DNA of 64,000 bases from Aphidius gifuensis. Taxonomy: Eukaryota > Arthropoda > Insecta > Hymenoptera > Braconidae. The notes under the pieces were generated by a model. The model made no database searches. It saw only the letters and a list, made by a program, of their open reading frames with translations, and was not told the DNA's origin. The position numbers and the translations under genes are program-made. The DNA is taken from contig NC_057790.1 in the NCBI RefSeq assembly GCF_014905175.1, positions 21,912,469-21,976,468 on the forward strand. The letters run 5' to 3'. Position 1 is the stretch's first letter. Every line of letters begins with the position of its first letter. This document shows, one piece after another, positions 48,605 to 63,792 of this stretch.

Positions 48605-49721
48605 TATGGTTTTTTAATAATTAAACTAACTACATCAACAATTCAACAAGTTTACTATTTGTTTTTGTTTATTTTATTTTTGTTGTGTTTATAAACAAAA
48701 AAAAAAAAAACAGACGACATTTTTAATAATTTACTTTTATTTCTGTTTTACCAACTGTCGATGACAATACCGCGAAAATTTTAAATGCATATTATAAATA
48801 AAAAATATATACGAGATAAAAAAATAAATATTAATCAATATTGAATATTGCGTAATATTTAATTAATTATCTTTGGCTAATTAAAAATAATTAATAATGA
48901 TTAAATAGTGTAGATTAATTATTAAAATCAATCAAACTTTGAGGGTAGATATTTGCTATTAAAAAAAAAAAAAAATTAAAGAAAATAGTATCTTTGATTG
49001 GCATATAAATTTATCGTTTATTACAGTCATGTTGTATATGAATAGAATGTATATCCAACATAAAGTCATATAAAGTCTTTGCGCGGAAATGAGCCAGACA
49101 AAAATTGAGCAATTTGAAATGCTGAATTCTAAATGCTTTGTTATACAGAATATAAAAATTTAAAAATAGAATAACCTTATTAATCAATTAGAGTTATTTA
49201 TATAAAAGAAAAAAAAAAAAAAAAAATTGATTAATTGAATAAATAATTATTATAATTTAATTTATATTTTTTATTTTTTTTTTTTATGTAATAAAAATTT
49301 ATTTTGTTATATATTTTTATACAAATGTATTGTTAATATAATTTTATATTAATTACAAATAATAATGATAGAAAAAAAAATTACCCAATCAATTATATAT
49401 TGATTTATTTTCATTGTAGTATAAATGTTTTATACTAAAATTGAATCTGATTCAATGTCCAATTTGTTCGGAGTAAAATGAGAGCTATAAAAATTGATAA
49501 ATATATATTTTTTTATTATCTAATTAAATTTTTAATTTATTATAAATAAATTAAATAAAAATAACGTCAAATCTTTTTAATCAAATACACGTGTAACAAA
49601 AATATATATGAATTTTAAAATTTTATTTTTACCAAAAAATTTTAAAGTAATAATAGTTTTACCTGAAAAAAAAAATAATGATGACGACTAGACAAGAAAC
49701 AGCAATTTAACAAAAAAATAA

Positions 49722-49737
<16 letters not shown>

Positions 49738-49753
<16 letters not shown>

Positions 49754-49756
49754 CTT
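49738..49756. repeat. (AC)n microsatellite
   Basis: Nine AC dinucleotides directly after a long poly-A run. Confidence 0.85.
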
Positions 49757-52078
49757 AATATATATCTATAGATAAATGCCAGTTTAAAATGACGACGAGA
49801 AAAATAGTTTATGACCTCGTCCCAGTTTTAGGTACTCTTCTATCATCATCATCAACAAAATTAAAAAAAAAACATTCAAGTTTATTGTTTTTAATAAAAT
49901 ATGACCCCATACAACCCACCGAAAAAAAAAAACAATTTAAATATTAAAATTATCATGTGATAATTAATTTACAAAAAGAAACAATTTTTTTTAATGAAAA
50001 AAACAAATTTATTTTTTAATTTAACAATAATAGTAATTCAATAGTCAAACGAGGCAATAGTAAGCCGTCAATTTTCATTGAATTTTTTTTAACAAACATC
50101 ACAACGTCATTGACAATCATTTCGTTTGTTCATGAGTCTTGTCATTTATTTTATTTTTTTAAACATGTTTCTACAGACAGACTTCAATATTCAATATAAA
50201 CATCTATTGTTATTATAAAAAGTTATTTTTTATTTATAGATTATTCATACATTTTTTTTTTTTATCCATTAATTAATAGTTAATTGTTTTTTTTTTTTTA
50301 ATTATGTCGTTTTTTTATTTTTTTCTTGTTTTATCAGCTCTATGATAAATTAAAATTTCTTAATTGAAATAAATTATTTTAATCAATATAAAATTTAATT
50401 TAATTTAATTTTTGTTCTTGAAAATGATGAGAAACATTAGTAGTGTGATTATAATGTTGTTGCTAAATGACACATGTGATATATGAACTCGTGTACATCG
50501 TTGTTAATGAGATTTCTCGGCCAAATTGTAAATAAATATAGAGTGTATCTTGTGTGTATATACTTGTCTACGCACATTAAAAATAAAAATATAAATTTTC
50601 GTTCATGCGCAATCATCATACATAGTTTATTATTAAATTAAATTTTTTATTTTTAAATATAATATTTATTATGATCGCATACGCTTGATAAAATAATTTG
50701 TATATTGAAGTTTTTTATGTCTAATTTTTTTTTTTTTTTTTTATCATCTTTTCTATCGTTTTTATGTGATAAAAATGAAAAAAAAAAAAAAAAAAAATTG
50801 TGAAAACAGGTGGACATGTATGATGGGTAATCAAGTGAATACACTCGATATCTAATTTTAGCTCAAAGAGTTGAATATATGTTTGTGACTTTTCTTGTGT
50901 ATTATTTTATTTTTTATTTTTTTTTTTTGAACGTATCAACTCAAAGGGATTCTTGCTTGTATTATATTTTTTTTATGTAGCTATAAAACTTTTTTACAGT
51001 ATATAATTATTTTTTTTTTTTAAATTGTCAACATTGGTCTTATATTTTAAATTAAATTTACGCGTTAATTAAAAGTTTTTTTTTTCTATTTCGAAAAAAA
51101 AAAACACTAAAGAGTGTTTTAAAAATAAAAAAATGATTTTTTTATTTTTTAACACTAATTTAGTTGGATAAAATTATATTTTAAAATAAAAAAAAAAGGA
51201 ACAATTTATATTAAATTTTTTTATATAGAGTTTTAAAAAAAAAAATATATATAGCGAAGAAAAATAAAAAAATTATTACATAAAGTATATATAATCAAAT
51301 AAAATAAATTTCATTTTTTTTATTAAATTTTTTTAATGGTCTATCTCATTAGCTAAATGAATAAACTTTTTTTTTTTTTTTTTTTTTTACAAACCTCGTT
51401 GGATTTATTTATTCATTTTTTTTTTATTGTTATATTGTTGTTAGTATTGTATATTTATTTTTATATATTTTTATTATCCTCTGACCCAGCTTGACAATCT
51501 CAACTGGTGTGTGACATCGATCGATACTCTACGTTCCATTAGACACAATAATAAAAAATAAAAAAAAATAAAAAAATCTACTAATCAATTTATATTTATT
51601 ATTAAATTGAAAATAAAAATATAATAGTTATTTGATATATAATTTTAAATACAATATATATATATGAAATAGTTTTTAAATACACGCTTCAATAAATATA
51701 TACCAATATTATGATAAAAATTCAATTAAAATACTTGAAATTATTATTCATTGTTGTTCCAAAAACGTTAATAAAAAATAAATTGAGCTTTTCTCAATTC
51801 AATACGATCAATAAAACCAATATAAATATATTCTGATTAATGTTTGAATATAAAAATAGCAACACGTTATAAGTAAATATATAAAAAAATATATAAAATC
51901 ATATTTATTTATTTGAAAAAAAATAAATAAATAACCAATTTTTTTTTCCCCATTTGTCTAATATTAAATGACGTAATAATAGACGAATAAATTTCATTAC
52001 ATAAAGTGAATTACAAATAAGATTTTAAGCATATAATAAAGAAAAAAAAATTTCGAAAAATTAAAATTATAAACGTGT

Positions 52079-52098
52079 ATACTTACACGTGTAAGTAT
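52079..52098. repeat. Perfect 20-bp palindrome ATACTTACACGTGTAAGTAT
   Basis: Exact self-complement centred on CACGTG. A second ACACGTGT lies about 50 bp downstream (near 52130). Confidence 0.75.
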
Positions 52099-52216
52099 GC
52101 GGAATTTTAAATTACTGCAGTATACAACACACGTGTTAATTATTTTGAGATATATAAAAAATATTTTTTTTTTTTTATTTAAAAAAAAAAGGCTTATCTG
52201 GTGCAATCGATAGTTC

Positions 52217-52240
52217 ACCAGTGCTTGAATATGCACTGGT
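52217..52240. repeat. 8-bp hairpin ACCAGTGC/GCACTGGT
   Basis: Perfect stem with an eight-base loop, in a GC-richer patch next to GAGGGCGCGGC. Confidence 0.4.
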
Positions 52241-55115
52241 TGTTTGATAGAGGGCGCGGCAAAAGGATATAATTTTTTTTATTTTTTTTCCCTTATCATT
52301 ACTTTTATATCATAAAAAAAAATATATTATGTATGTATATAATAAATATATATAAATTTTATTTGCACAGACAAGTTAACTAGGGATGGGAATATAAAAA
52401 TAAAAAATAAAAAAAAAAATGAGTGAGATATATTGGTGTGATAATATAAAGAGCGAATGCGCAACTTTGTATATTATTGCTTCTTATCATTTTTTTTTTT
52501 TTTTACACCCTTCTTTGTCTCAATTACTTTGACTTTTTTCACTTTTATAAAATACAAATTGTTTTATAAAAATTTCAAATTTTATTAATAAAAACAACAA
52601 AAATAAATTATATATATTTTTTTTTTTTTTTATTCAATTCTATATGATTATTGTATCGTTGTTGTTATTTTTTATTAATATTTTTTTTTTTTAGTCGGTT
52701 TTGTATGATGGTTTTTTCCCTTTTCCTTTTTTTATTGAGGATTTTTTGATGAGGGAAAATCAGGATAAGAGAGAGGAGGGATAGATGAGTAGAGAAATAA
52801 AATTGAAGGGATGTATAAAATGTATAAGTGAGGTCAAAATAAAATATATATAAGGGAAAAAAAAAAAAAAAAGAAACTTTTATACTTCCAGAGTTGATTT
52901 TTTTTTTATCGTAGAACACGAGGGTATATACAAAATATTTCTATCTCGTTCACAGACTGATCGATATACGCATGCTGCGGGGTGAAAATAGCACTCGAAC
53001 GTAACATTTTTACCCTCGAGAAACATTTCAGGGTAGTTTGGAAAATAATAAAAATAATAATAATAATATATATGGTAAAAATAATAAAAATGACTTGCAA
53101 AAAGAAAAATAATAAGAATAAATAACTTATGATAATAACAACGATAACTTTTTCTTTTTTTGATGGATCAAATGATATATGTATATAAAAAAAAGCTTAT
53201 ATAAAAATAAAAATTTTTATTATTATTTTTAATATATTTTTAGCTATTTTTAGATATTTCAGAGTGATTGACACTAATGTTAATGAAAACATCTGTTGAG
53301 ATTTTTTTTTTCTTATTTATTTAAATATAAAATTATATATGAGAAAAAAAAAATAAGAAGAATTTTAATTTGCATATAAATTAGCAACAATAAAATTATA
53401 TTGACTAATACAATTGAGATTGGAAAAAAAAATAAGAATTTATTTTTGCTCATAGGACAATCAAATTTTGGAGTAGTTTAAAGTTGGCTAGTAATAATAT
53501 ATGAAATATCAAAAAAATTACTATAGATTAATTAAAATTAAAAATATGATTAAAGTCATGAAGATATGAGTGATAAAAATATTTAAAAATTTCAAGGTCA
53601 ATTATCATTTTGAGGTCTCAAAAAAATAATACAATATGATAAATTTATGTAGGTGTGTGTGTTGATTGATGCTTATCATTAATTACAATCAAGCTTTCAA
53701 GTTGACAAAAAGCTTATATCTTATCTCAATATGAAAAAAAAAAATGGCAAAAACCTTCATGTATGAAAAACAGTTGAGAAAAAAGAACCCATGTTAATGT
53801 AAATTATAAGATAAATATTTTTTTTTATACATATAAAATAATGATGATGATGATAATAATAGAATATTGATTGTCAATAAATTTTTTGTATATAGAAAAA
53901 ATAAAATAGAAAATTTATAATATTTTCATCATGTGTATGTAACTGTACCATGAGAAATAAAAAAAAAAAATGTTAAAAGACTTAAAAGGTATAAAAGAAA
54001 CACCTCTTAGAAAAGACTCAATAAATAAATTTTTCACCTCAATAATTTTAGTTGATCGGTTGAGTGACTGTAATGACGTCATTCAGTTCAACATTAATGT
54101 CATATTGAATGTAATAAAATTTTGATAATATGATAAAATAGAAACATGAATGCGTAAATATTATTTATATTAAAAATTTATCCTGCCAATTATTGGAAAT
54201 ATAATTATTAATTTATTAGCTAAATGATAATAATTTTATTGAATTTTCAAAATTTAAATTTAATAATTTATAAAAAACACTTGTTGTTTTTTCAAGAAAT
54301 TTTATTTATTATTTTTTTTTTTTTTTATCTCAATTTTCTCTTTAATTTTTTACTAAAAATGAACAATCTAGCTAACCATTTTAATTCGTATACATGACCA
54401 GCGTAATCTCGATAATATGTGACGTCAATCAAGGCCTTACACAGGACACATCAAATTATTCAGTACATTATATATATACACTCTAAAAGGAGAAAATCTT
54501 AATAGACATTAAATTTGTCCTTGCACTATTCATTTTATATTTGACCTATTAATTATAAATAAACTACAAGTAATTAGAAAAAAAAAATAAATAAAACAAT
54601 CATCTAAAATGAGTTGAAATAATTCAAATCAATTAGCCAAAATTAAATTTAACAAATGATTTTGCAAATTATGATAAATTGATATATATATTAAATTTCA
54701 CAAAGCTATTTTACTTGATTAATTTCTTTGTTATCAAAAATTATAAATATATTATTTTAATGAAATTAAAATTACTCCAATAAATAAATGAATAATAATT
54801 TTAATAAAAAATAACACTGTTATTATGAGCTAAATATAAAATTAATTAAATTAATTAAATTTTGATGGACACTTGTTACCAAGTTGACTTATACATATAT
54901 GTATATATATTATGTAATAATTTGTTGTGATAATAAAGGTATTTGTATGGACATAACTTGGTTGGATAAACTTTTTGAAAGTATTGATGTTGTTGATATA
55001 CTCTATCAACATGATTATATATCTATATTGATACATGGGTGTATTAATTTGCCTTATAGGTAAACTCGTTATTAGTAAAGAGACATCATCCCAGAGGGCT
55101 TTAATATATACATAC

Positions 55116-55223
55116 CTTCAATCTGCTAGGATAACATATATATATAATTAAAGCTATAAATGGGCTTGTTCCATTACCACATTTTAATGAACAACCAGTA
55201 TCATCATCGATCCAACAATATAC
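55116..55223 (-). other. Candidate 108-nt coding exon, unidentified protein
   Basis: Read on the minus strand, a CTCAG acceptor and an AAG|GTATGT donor enclose exactly 36 open codons. The peptide starts VYCWIDDDTGCSLKCGNGTS, contains four cysteines and an N-glycosylation sequon, and ends IALIIYICYPSRLK. Its composition differs from the surrounding A/T noise. It reads like part of an extracellular domain followed by a hydrophobic segment. No other exon can be joined with confidence, and I do not recognise the protein. Confidence 0.4.
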
Positions 55224-55658
55224 CTGAGATATAAAAATTTTTAAAAAATCTATATAAAAATTTCTTGTGTTTTAATTAAAATATAATTAGAGAAATTAAT
55301 TTATATAAATTTTTTATTGTTTTTTTTAAAAAAAATGTATATTTTTAATAAATTAAAAAAAAAATAAATATATGATGTGTTTACAAAATATCAGTGCCAA
55401 TGTCATTTTAAATTTGCATAAAATTTTAACAAGTATACCTCGAAATCAAGTCCCGCGTGCATAAACTAAAATTTTTATTATTATGTAAGATTAACTACGT
55501 CAAAATAGATGTAAAATTAAATTTTTTGTATTTGTTATTTAATATTTTTAATGTTATTACAATCAACAAAATTATTTCTCATAAATTAAATTTTAAAAAA
55601 ATATATATAATTTATTATATTTTATGATTAATTAATTTAATTTGAAATATTGATAATG

Positions 55659-55660
55659 TT

Positions 55661-55700
<40 letters not shown>
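55659..55700. repeat. (TTTA)n microsatellite
   Basis: About ten TTTA tetranucleotide units in a row, ending in AAAA. Confidence 0.85.
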
Positions 55701-58700
55701 AAATGATTAAAAAAAAATGTTGTGGCTATATATAAAAAAAAAAAAAAAAAATTCTTTGTAAATTGTCTCTTGAAAGAGAGAGGTGACAAATTTAACATTG
55801 ACTTATTTTCAAAGCTTTCGATGAACGTTTGCCTCTTTGTTGAACGCTACACTTGGCAATACGAGTGATTATGCATCACTTTGATATACTCGTAAATTTA
55901 TATAACGATTAAGGTGACGTTGTTTTAAAATACTGACGAAAAAAATTCAAGTTTTGATCGACAAAAAAAGGTCTTTCAGTATATAAAACAGATAGAGCAA
56001 ATAAAAAAAAAAAAAATTGCAGATAAAAAAAAAATGACACAACGTCAATATCAGTATTGTCATATTATGAAACTCGAATTTTCAGTAAAATATAATTTGA
56101 AATTTTATATGTATTATACGAGGAATTGCAATTGAATTATTATTTTTTTTTTTTATTCATTCAATTGTTAGTTGTAATAAAAATAGAAATTCCAAGAAAA
56201 AAAAATAATGATAAATTGTTTCTATTAGTTTTAACAATATACAAAAATAATATAGCTTAATTATTAATATTTAATTTATTTAAAAATAATTAATATACAA
56301 ACTTTTAAATGGAAAAAAAAATTTTTTTTTTTTTTAAATAATAAATGATAAATTTATGCAGTGTTTTTTTAAGTACTTGTAAAAAATTTTTTTCCACAGA
56401 AATTATAAGTTTTAAACAAGTAGATGAAAAAAAAACGATAAATTTTTTTTTTTTTTAAATGAAAAACTATTAAACTTTATATATTCAAAATAAAAAAAAA
56501 TATAAATTTAAATTTTGAAAGTTTAAAAATTTTGTTTATATAAATTTTAATTTTTATAAAAAAAAAAATTACGAAAGTATATAAGATATTATGATATTTT
56601 TGCCTGAGGCAAAATCTAAAAAATCTTGCGTAAAAAAAAAAAAAAAATGTTGAAATTTTAAGCTTTTCCAATAACGTCATATAAAATTGAGTAAAAAAAA
56701 AAAAAAATATATTTTTTTGGCCATCATTTTCACTCTAAATACATGTGCCAATTTTTTTTTCTTTTTTGAACTTGATTTTTGGCTTTAAAAAAACTAGATA
56801 AAAAGTATATAAAATTTATTATTGTATTTTTTTTTTTGGTGTTTATATAGTTACTGATATAAATGGGGATAAAATTATGCTAATGACATGAAATTTATAA
56901 ATGATAAAATCGATGAAGATTGATGCGTAGTTCAAGTGTCAATCAGTATATACTCGATAGAATATATATCAAGTGCGTGAGTAGTTATAATTCCACTATA
57001 CGATTGATTAGGGTTTATTATTTTTTTTTTTAATACTCAGGGTCAATTCAAACTCACCTTCAATTTATCATTCTATTTTCCATTGATTAACTATTGCTTT
57101 TCTCGTATCAAAAACCTTTTATATTAATCAAAAAAATATCTTGCAATAAATATTTAATGGTTTTTTTCGATATAAAAATTGGTAAAACTTTTAACTGTAA
57201 TATTTCTAATGAATCTGCAAAAATTAAATAAAATTATATGTTATTTAAATTATCAATCATATTGCAATTGACACAGTTACATCAAGTTGTATGTGTCTTT
57301 TTTTTATTTATATTTTTTGTGCAAATGTTGATATTATACTTGTATGAAATATAAATAGAAAAAAAAAAAAAAAGATATAACTCTTGACACCAGGAAGACA
57401 ATTGTATAAGCCGGAAGACAAAGTCGTGTCAAAGTTGACCTTGAAAAAAGTCATCGGCTTCTTGATATCAAAAAATTTACTTTTTTTTTTTTAATTTAAA
57501 CTATTTAGTGTTGTTGTTGTTTTTTAAATTTTGTTTTATCATTTTAGTTAATTGATTATATACAGCTGAAAAATATAAAAAAAAATAAAAAAAATTTAAA
57601 TAAAATAATAATAATCATTAAAACTTTGGAAACATACAATCTTTACATTAGGATTTATTTAAATTAATATTTACAAAAAATGAGATTGATAAATTATTAT
57701 TTTTTTTTTTTTCATTTCATTTTAATAAATCATAGTTTATTATTATACTATAGGTTAAATAATTTTTTTTTTTTTTGTTTTTTTTTTCTTTTATCGTGCT
57801 AACAATTATACATTTTCATTATGTAGCGAATAGTAAAATTCATAAACGTAATCACAAGGCGATACACCTGAATTTACAATGCGAGATTTTTATTTTTTTT
57901 AAATTATTTTTTCTTCTCTCCGTTTTTTTTATTTATTTAATTATATTATTATTATAATATATGTTTTTTTTGTTTTTAATTCAAGTTAATGTTTTTTTTT
58001 TTTTAAATTTATTTTTTTATTTATCTGCCATTTAAAAGACATACATATATATTGCTCCGCAGACCATTTATCAATCCGTTGAATCCTCTTTAAAGCGCGT
58101 GTCGAGACATTTAAATTTATTTAATTTATTTTTTTTTTTTTCACTTATAATTATTATTTTAAATACTCATTGTGTATATGAATTTTATTTAAATTAAAAA
58201 TTTCTTTAAAATTCATTTTTTAACAATCGACGGCACATCTCGTTTATTTTTTTTTCCATTATTATTAGTCTTTTTTTTCTATTGCATATTTAAAATTGAA
58301 AAAAAAAAAAATTATGGCGCCAGGAAGATTAATTAATAATATTTATAATAACAATAATAATAACAATAATAACATTTGTTTAAATAAATAACAATGATAT
58401 ACATAATTTGTGTGGTTTTTTTTAAAATTTATTTCTTGTTTCTTTGCACAGTCGTAAATTGTTGTAATTAATTTTCAATTTTACATAATCCACGTGTCAA
58501 CAAAATACACATGTTTAAAAAAACACAAAATCAACAAGCATATATATATAATTTTTTTTGTGTTTCATTCAACTTCCTGACAATATTATATATATTGTAA
58601 ATTTACATATATATATTTTATTTTTTTTCATTTTTAAATTAATCGGAAGATTTATAAAAATTTATATTCATAGAAGAATAATAAATATATTAATTTGATT

Positions 58701-58831
58701 ACAAGTAAATGGATAATAATAATGATTTTTTATTTATATTTGATAAATTTAAAAGCCGCAAGTAAAATTTTTTTATAACGTTAGAAATTTTTTGAATGAA
58801 TTAACGCGATATGTTGGATGGAGATGTGACG

Positions 58832-58865
58832 TCGACGTATATATCTCCATATTTTATATAATTTT
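58832..58865. repeat. Nested palindrome with ACGTCGACGT core
   Basis: ATGGAGAT and ATCTCCAT flank a perfect 10-bp palindrome ACGTCGACGT. The CG content is striking in this region. Confidence 0.5.
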
Positions 58866-61800
58866 TTTTTCTTCTCATCAACTTGATGACTTGACCCGAA
58901 ATACCTGGCACACGGCTCTATCGATTGAATAAACCCACTGGAAGAATAAACCAGTATGTGGATAATAAAATTAGCCGGGTCGATGGAAAACGCTTTTAGA
59001 ATTTGGATTATTTAAAATCTCTTTCTACCGACAGTTTTTTCAAATTTTTTTTTTTATCATTTTTTCTTATAATATATATATAGCACTATCATCAAATGAT
59101 TTTTATATATACTTATTTACTTTTCTTTTTTTTTGGACATGCAGTGTGATTGACAATTATGCATATCCTTGATTATGAAAATTGAAAAACGAAAAAAAAT
59201 TAAAATAATTTAGCTTACTGATATTTTATCATCTCCGCAGTTAAAATTTAATATGCAATTTTATTTTTTAAATATATTTATTTATTTTTTTGTCTCATTT
59301 TTAACTCATTAGCACAATGTCACATTTATTATTAATTTCAAATCTAATACATGAAATAAATTCAATCACAAATATATTTTAATTTAATTATTGGAAAAAT
59401 TATTTTTTATATTTCAATTTTTCATTATTTTTATTTCACTTGCACTATCATTTACACAATTATTCCATATTGATATATATTATATATGTTTACTTTTTTT
59501 TATTTAAATTTTATTGTTATTTATTTTAGAAAAAAAAAAAAAAAAAAAACTAAATTGAGTTTGAGGAAAAGAAATATGAATAGAAAAAAAAAAAGAAAAG
59601 GAGAAAATTGAAAATAAAAATGCCAGTAATGAGCTGAAATATAATTCTTAAATTTATTTTTATGAATTATATTATTTATCTACACAAATGAATAAAGAGT
59701 GTAGGAGGCACTCAATGGTGCTGCGCAAATGATTAATACGTATGGTCAATCTTACATGAATCTTTCATATTTTTTTTTTAATTATTATTATAGTTTTTTT
59801 CTTTTTAATTAATATATTTTTCTCCAACGTTTGTTGTTTTTTTTTTTCTATATATAAATACACAAAAGAACGACACTGACATTTTTTACGGCTAGAATCA
59901 CTCTGATATTTTGTTTGAATAATTAATATATTTTTTTTTTTTAATTAAACTTAATCAAATAATTAATATATTTTTTTTTTTTTTTTTTGTGATAAAAGCC
60001 GTGTTTGAGGATACAATGTATTTCATATAGTATTATTTTTGCGCATTGCGCATAAATTGAATCTAAATTTAAACATTTTTCTTATTTTTTTTTTTGTTAT
60101 ATTTTTAAATACAGAATATTTGTATGTATAAAACACAGAAACAATGTACAACAGCTAAAAAAAGAAATTAATATATATTGATTGAACCTTTTTTTTTTTT
60201 ATAAATTTATTTTTAATTATTTTTAATTGTCGTATACGATTGTGCGGTATATTTATCAACGAAAATTATGGAAAAATGAAGACAAAAAAAAACAACAACA
60301 ATAGAGTATAAATTTAATTGTCGTTTATTACCCAATAATTTTTTTCACAATACAGAAAATATTAGTTATATATAATTGGGAGAAAGAGAAAAAGATAAAG
60401 AAATTTAATTATATATTTAAAAAATAATAATTGATATATAGCTTTAATAGTTGGAGAAAAATAATAATAAAAAAACAAAAAAATTTAATTCACTGGTTTA
60501 ACAATAAAAATCATATTTTAATAATTAATAATAATATTTTTTTATTCAATTATTATATATATATATTGTATTTACAAAAATTTTGAAAAAAAAAAATAAA
60601 ATAAAACCACTTATTTTTATCCTTGCGATGATGAAATATTTTGATATATATATTTTTTGGTTTTTTTTTTTTATTCAAATAAATATTTAATCACATATTA
60701 AGCCAATACTTTTAAACGGCAAAAAAAAAAAATCTAATATATTATTTAATTATTAATAAAATGTCTATGAGAATTTGATAATTTTTTTTTTTTTTCATTA
60801 TTATCTTGCTATATTATACAAATATGCAGATACTTTGATCGACTGGCAAAAAAAAAAATTAAAATATTTTTCATGACTCTGTGTATTATACGAGATTCAT
60901 TTTAATTTTATATAATTTTTTTTTTTCATTTTTACATATGCGCATATTACAAAGAAAGTTTTAATAATATTATTTTTTAATCAGTATTTTTAATCATTTT
61001 TATATCATCACGTTTGGAAATTAGAAAAAAAAAAAAAAAATAATGAAAAATAATAATCAGACTAACGTGACCAGATGTACAAGAGAAAAATAAAAAATAC
61101 TCATTGTTTTTAATTTGTCACTTATTTTCATAAAACTATTTTTTAAACTTTCTACACAGGCTTCTATAATTAAATATCTATTTAATATTTATAAATGTTT
61201 TTTTTTATATTTATCTCATGTCAATTGGGAGATTCAAATAATATATATCCAGCAAATATGAGATTATTATTTATATCTACATTTTTTCATTTAAAATAAA
61301 CAAATTTTTTAAATATTACACAAATAAATAATTAAGTTATATGTATTTACGATTAACACATGGATAAATATTTTTTAATTCATGATGATGACTCGGCAGG
61401 ACAATGGCAACCGATAGTTTTTATTATTTTTTTAAATTTTTTTTTACCACGATTATAAACAAATTACACTTATCAACAGCATTAATAATAAATAATTTAA
61501 TCAATGAATTGAAAAAATAAATAAATAAATAATGAAAAAATAAATTTAGAGATGAATTTATTAATGTATTATCAAATAGAGGAGAGAAAACGTCTCTGTG
61601 TGTGCGCCAAGCATCAATTTGTTAAAACTTTTTTTTTATAGCTTAGCTGTAAATAATTTTGCTTCGTTTTTTTTTTTTTAATAGATGTGTACATGTATTT
61701 TGTGTTTTCATACATACATATATTTTATACGTACGTTTTTTTTTTTAATATATATTTTTGTTATCTTTATTTATTTATTTTTTTTTTTATTTAGCGAGCA

Positions 61801-63145
61801 ACTGTCGAGCTTACGAATCTTAAAATAACCGTCAGTATTTATATGATTTTTATGTACAATAAGTGCCAAGATATTTTTTTTTTTTAAATATAAATTTTAC
61901 AAGTAAAGCTGATTATACTTTTGCCAAATTGATTTTTTTTTTTTACTTCTGCTTGTTCATTTTATTTGAATAAAAAAATTTTTTATTGTTTCTTATTTTC
62001 TCGTACAATCACAGATTGAATGAGATTTTTTTTAAATTAAAAAATACACAATCAACACAGAGATGTTTAGTTTTTTTTTTATCGAGGGTAGAAATTTAAA
62101 AGGAGAGTGACAAATATACTGCGATACATAAATAATTTTTTAGCAAATTATTGCCAGACAGACAGGACGATGGCATATTTATAAATATCTATTTTTTTTT
62201 TTTTTCTTTGAGGTAGGGAAAAGGTACACTAGACATACTTATACATATTCTAAAATGAAAATTTTGTATTAATATATTATAATAATATTAATATTATTAT
62301 TTTTTTTCAATTTGTTGATGTTGAATTTTTTTAAATGACACAATAAAATTAAATTTTTTTCTTGCTCATTTTTCTAGCATATGTAAATGAATAAATAATT
62401 TTTTTATTCCAAAAAAAAATGTTAATGAAATAAATTAAAAAAATAATCTAAATTATTGATAAATCATTTTCTATTATTTTATTTATTTTCAATTTATCAT
62501 AAAATTTTTTTTTACGCATGTTTTTTTTTTATTTAAAGCTCTTGATAAAATTGATCACGTATTAATTTATTTTTATTATCAATTAAAATTACCATCGTAT
62601 GTCTACAGAGATTCACTTAAAAAGCTGGAAAAATTTCATTCATTAACATTTTTTTTTTCTTTCAATATTTAGCATATTGATGCTCACGACACATATCTTT
62701 TTTTTTTGTTTTTTTATATTTTTTTTTTCGAAACACTTTTAATTCCTGACAATTGCTATTCAATATATATTTTTTTTTTCAAATTATTTAAATACGCATT
62801 GCCCTTGTCACGAACTCAACGATAAAAGGATTTAATGATATATCATAAACAGTATATCATTCACTCTCTTTTTTTTTATTTTTTTCGTTATTTTTTTTCT
62901 CTCCTTTATTACTAATCGTAGACACAAACAATGACTGATTATGCAATAAAATAAAAGAGACAAGTGATGATGATGATGACGATAATAGTATAACGAGAAG
63001 AAAAAAAAAAAATAAAAAATTATATAAATAAATAAAATAATATATATATTTTTTTGTGAAAAAATAATAATAAATGAGGGGCGTTACTTTTTTTTTATTT
63101 TTGTATATTTCATCGATTAACACGATGACGATCTTTGTTCTTCAC

Positions 63146-63209
63146 CTTGGACTCGTGGCAACCTAGTAACGGTTGTTAAATGGATGAACTTGTTGGCATT
63201 GTCTGTATT
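63146..63209 (-). other. Weak candidate 64-nt exon
   Basis: On the minus strand an open frame NTDNANKFIHLTTVTRLPRVQ runs from CCTAG to CCAAG|GTGAAG. The acceptor lacks a polypyrimidine tract (it is preceded by poly-A), which argues against it. It is kept only because the patch is clearly GC-richer than its surroundings. Confidence 0.15.
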
Positions 63210-63754
63210 CTAGGATCATTTAAATAGACAAGATTTTTTTTTTTTTTATAAGGTCTCCACATATGCACACATATACAAATACAATACTAGTTTTTGTCAC
63301 TAAACATATAAATTTCGAAACGTCTCGAGACTATTTTTGAAGTTGGTGTTGATATTTCTTATTATTTTTTATTTTCATTTTCATTTTCATCATATTAAAT
63401 ATATTTTAATTTAAATTTTTTTTTTTTTTTTGCTATTTCAGTCGCTCATTATTATTATTATTATATTTATATATTTTTTTTTTTTACTTAATGGGATTTT
63501 ATTTTTCATTGATGATTATATTTTTTTTGTTTAAATTATTTTTCCATTATTATTAGCTTTTTAAAATCTTCAGATGATGATGACTAGTTAATAGTTTTAT
63601 GGATACTTGGATTGGCTTTTAGCAATTATATTATTGATCACAAGTTTATTATTATTTTTTTATTTGATTAAATAAAAAAAAAAAAATCTAAATGATTGAT
63701 TATTGATTTTTAATAATATATTTTTATTTAATTTGTTAATATATATTATTATTC

Positions 63755-63792
63755 TGTTGTTGTTGCTGTTGTTGCTGTTGATGTTGATTTAT
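63755..63792. repeat. GTT/GCT trinucleotide repeat
   Basis: Imperfect triplet run. On the minus strand one frame reads NQHQ followed by a run of Gln and NNN, then a stop. It could be a coding polyglutamine tract, but no exon structure is visible. Confidence 0.6.

Noticed and set aside
52906..53060. Minus-strand peptide with GKNVTFEC, resembling an Ig-domain strand
   Set aside because: No usable acceptor before it and no partner cysteine exon; the resemblance is only a few residues long.
57380..57475. GC-richer island with an open minus-strand frame (FFKVNFDTTLSSGLYNCLPG)
   Set aside because: Splice sites are poor and nothing matches; not strong enough to list as an exon.
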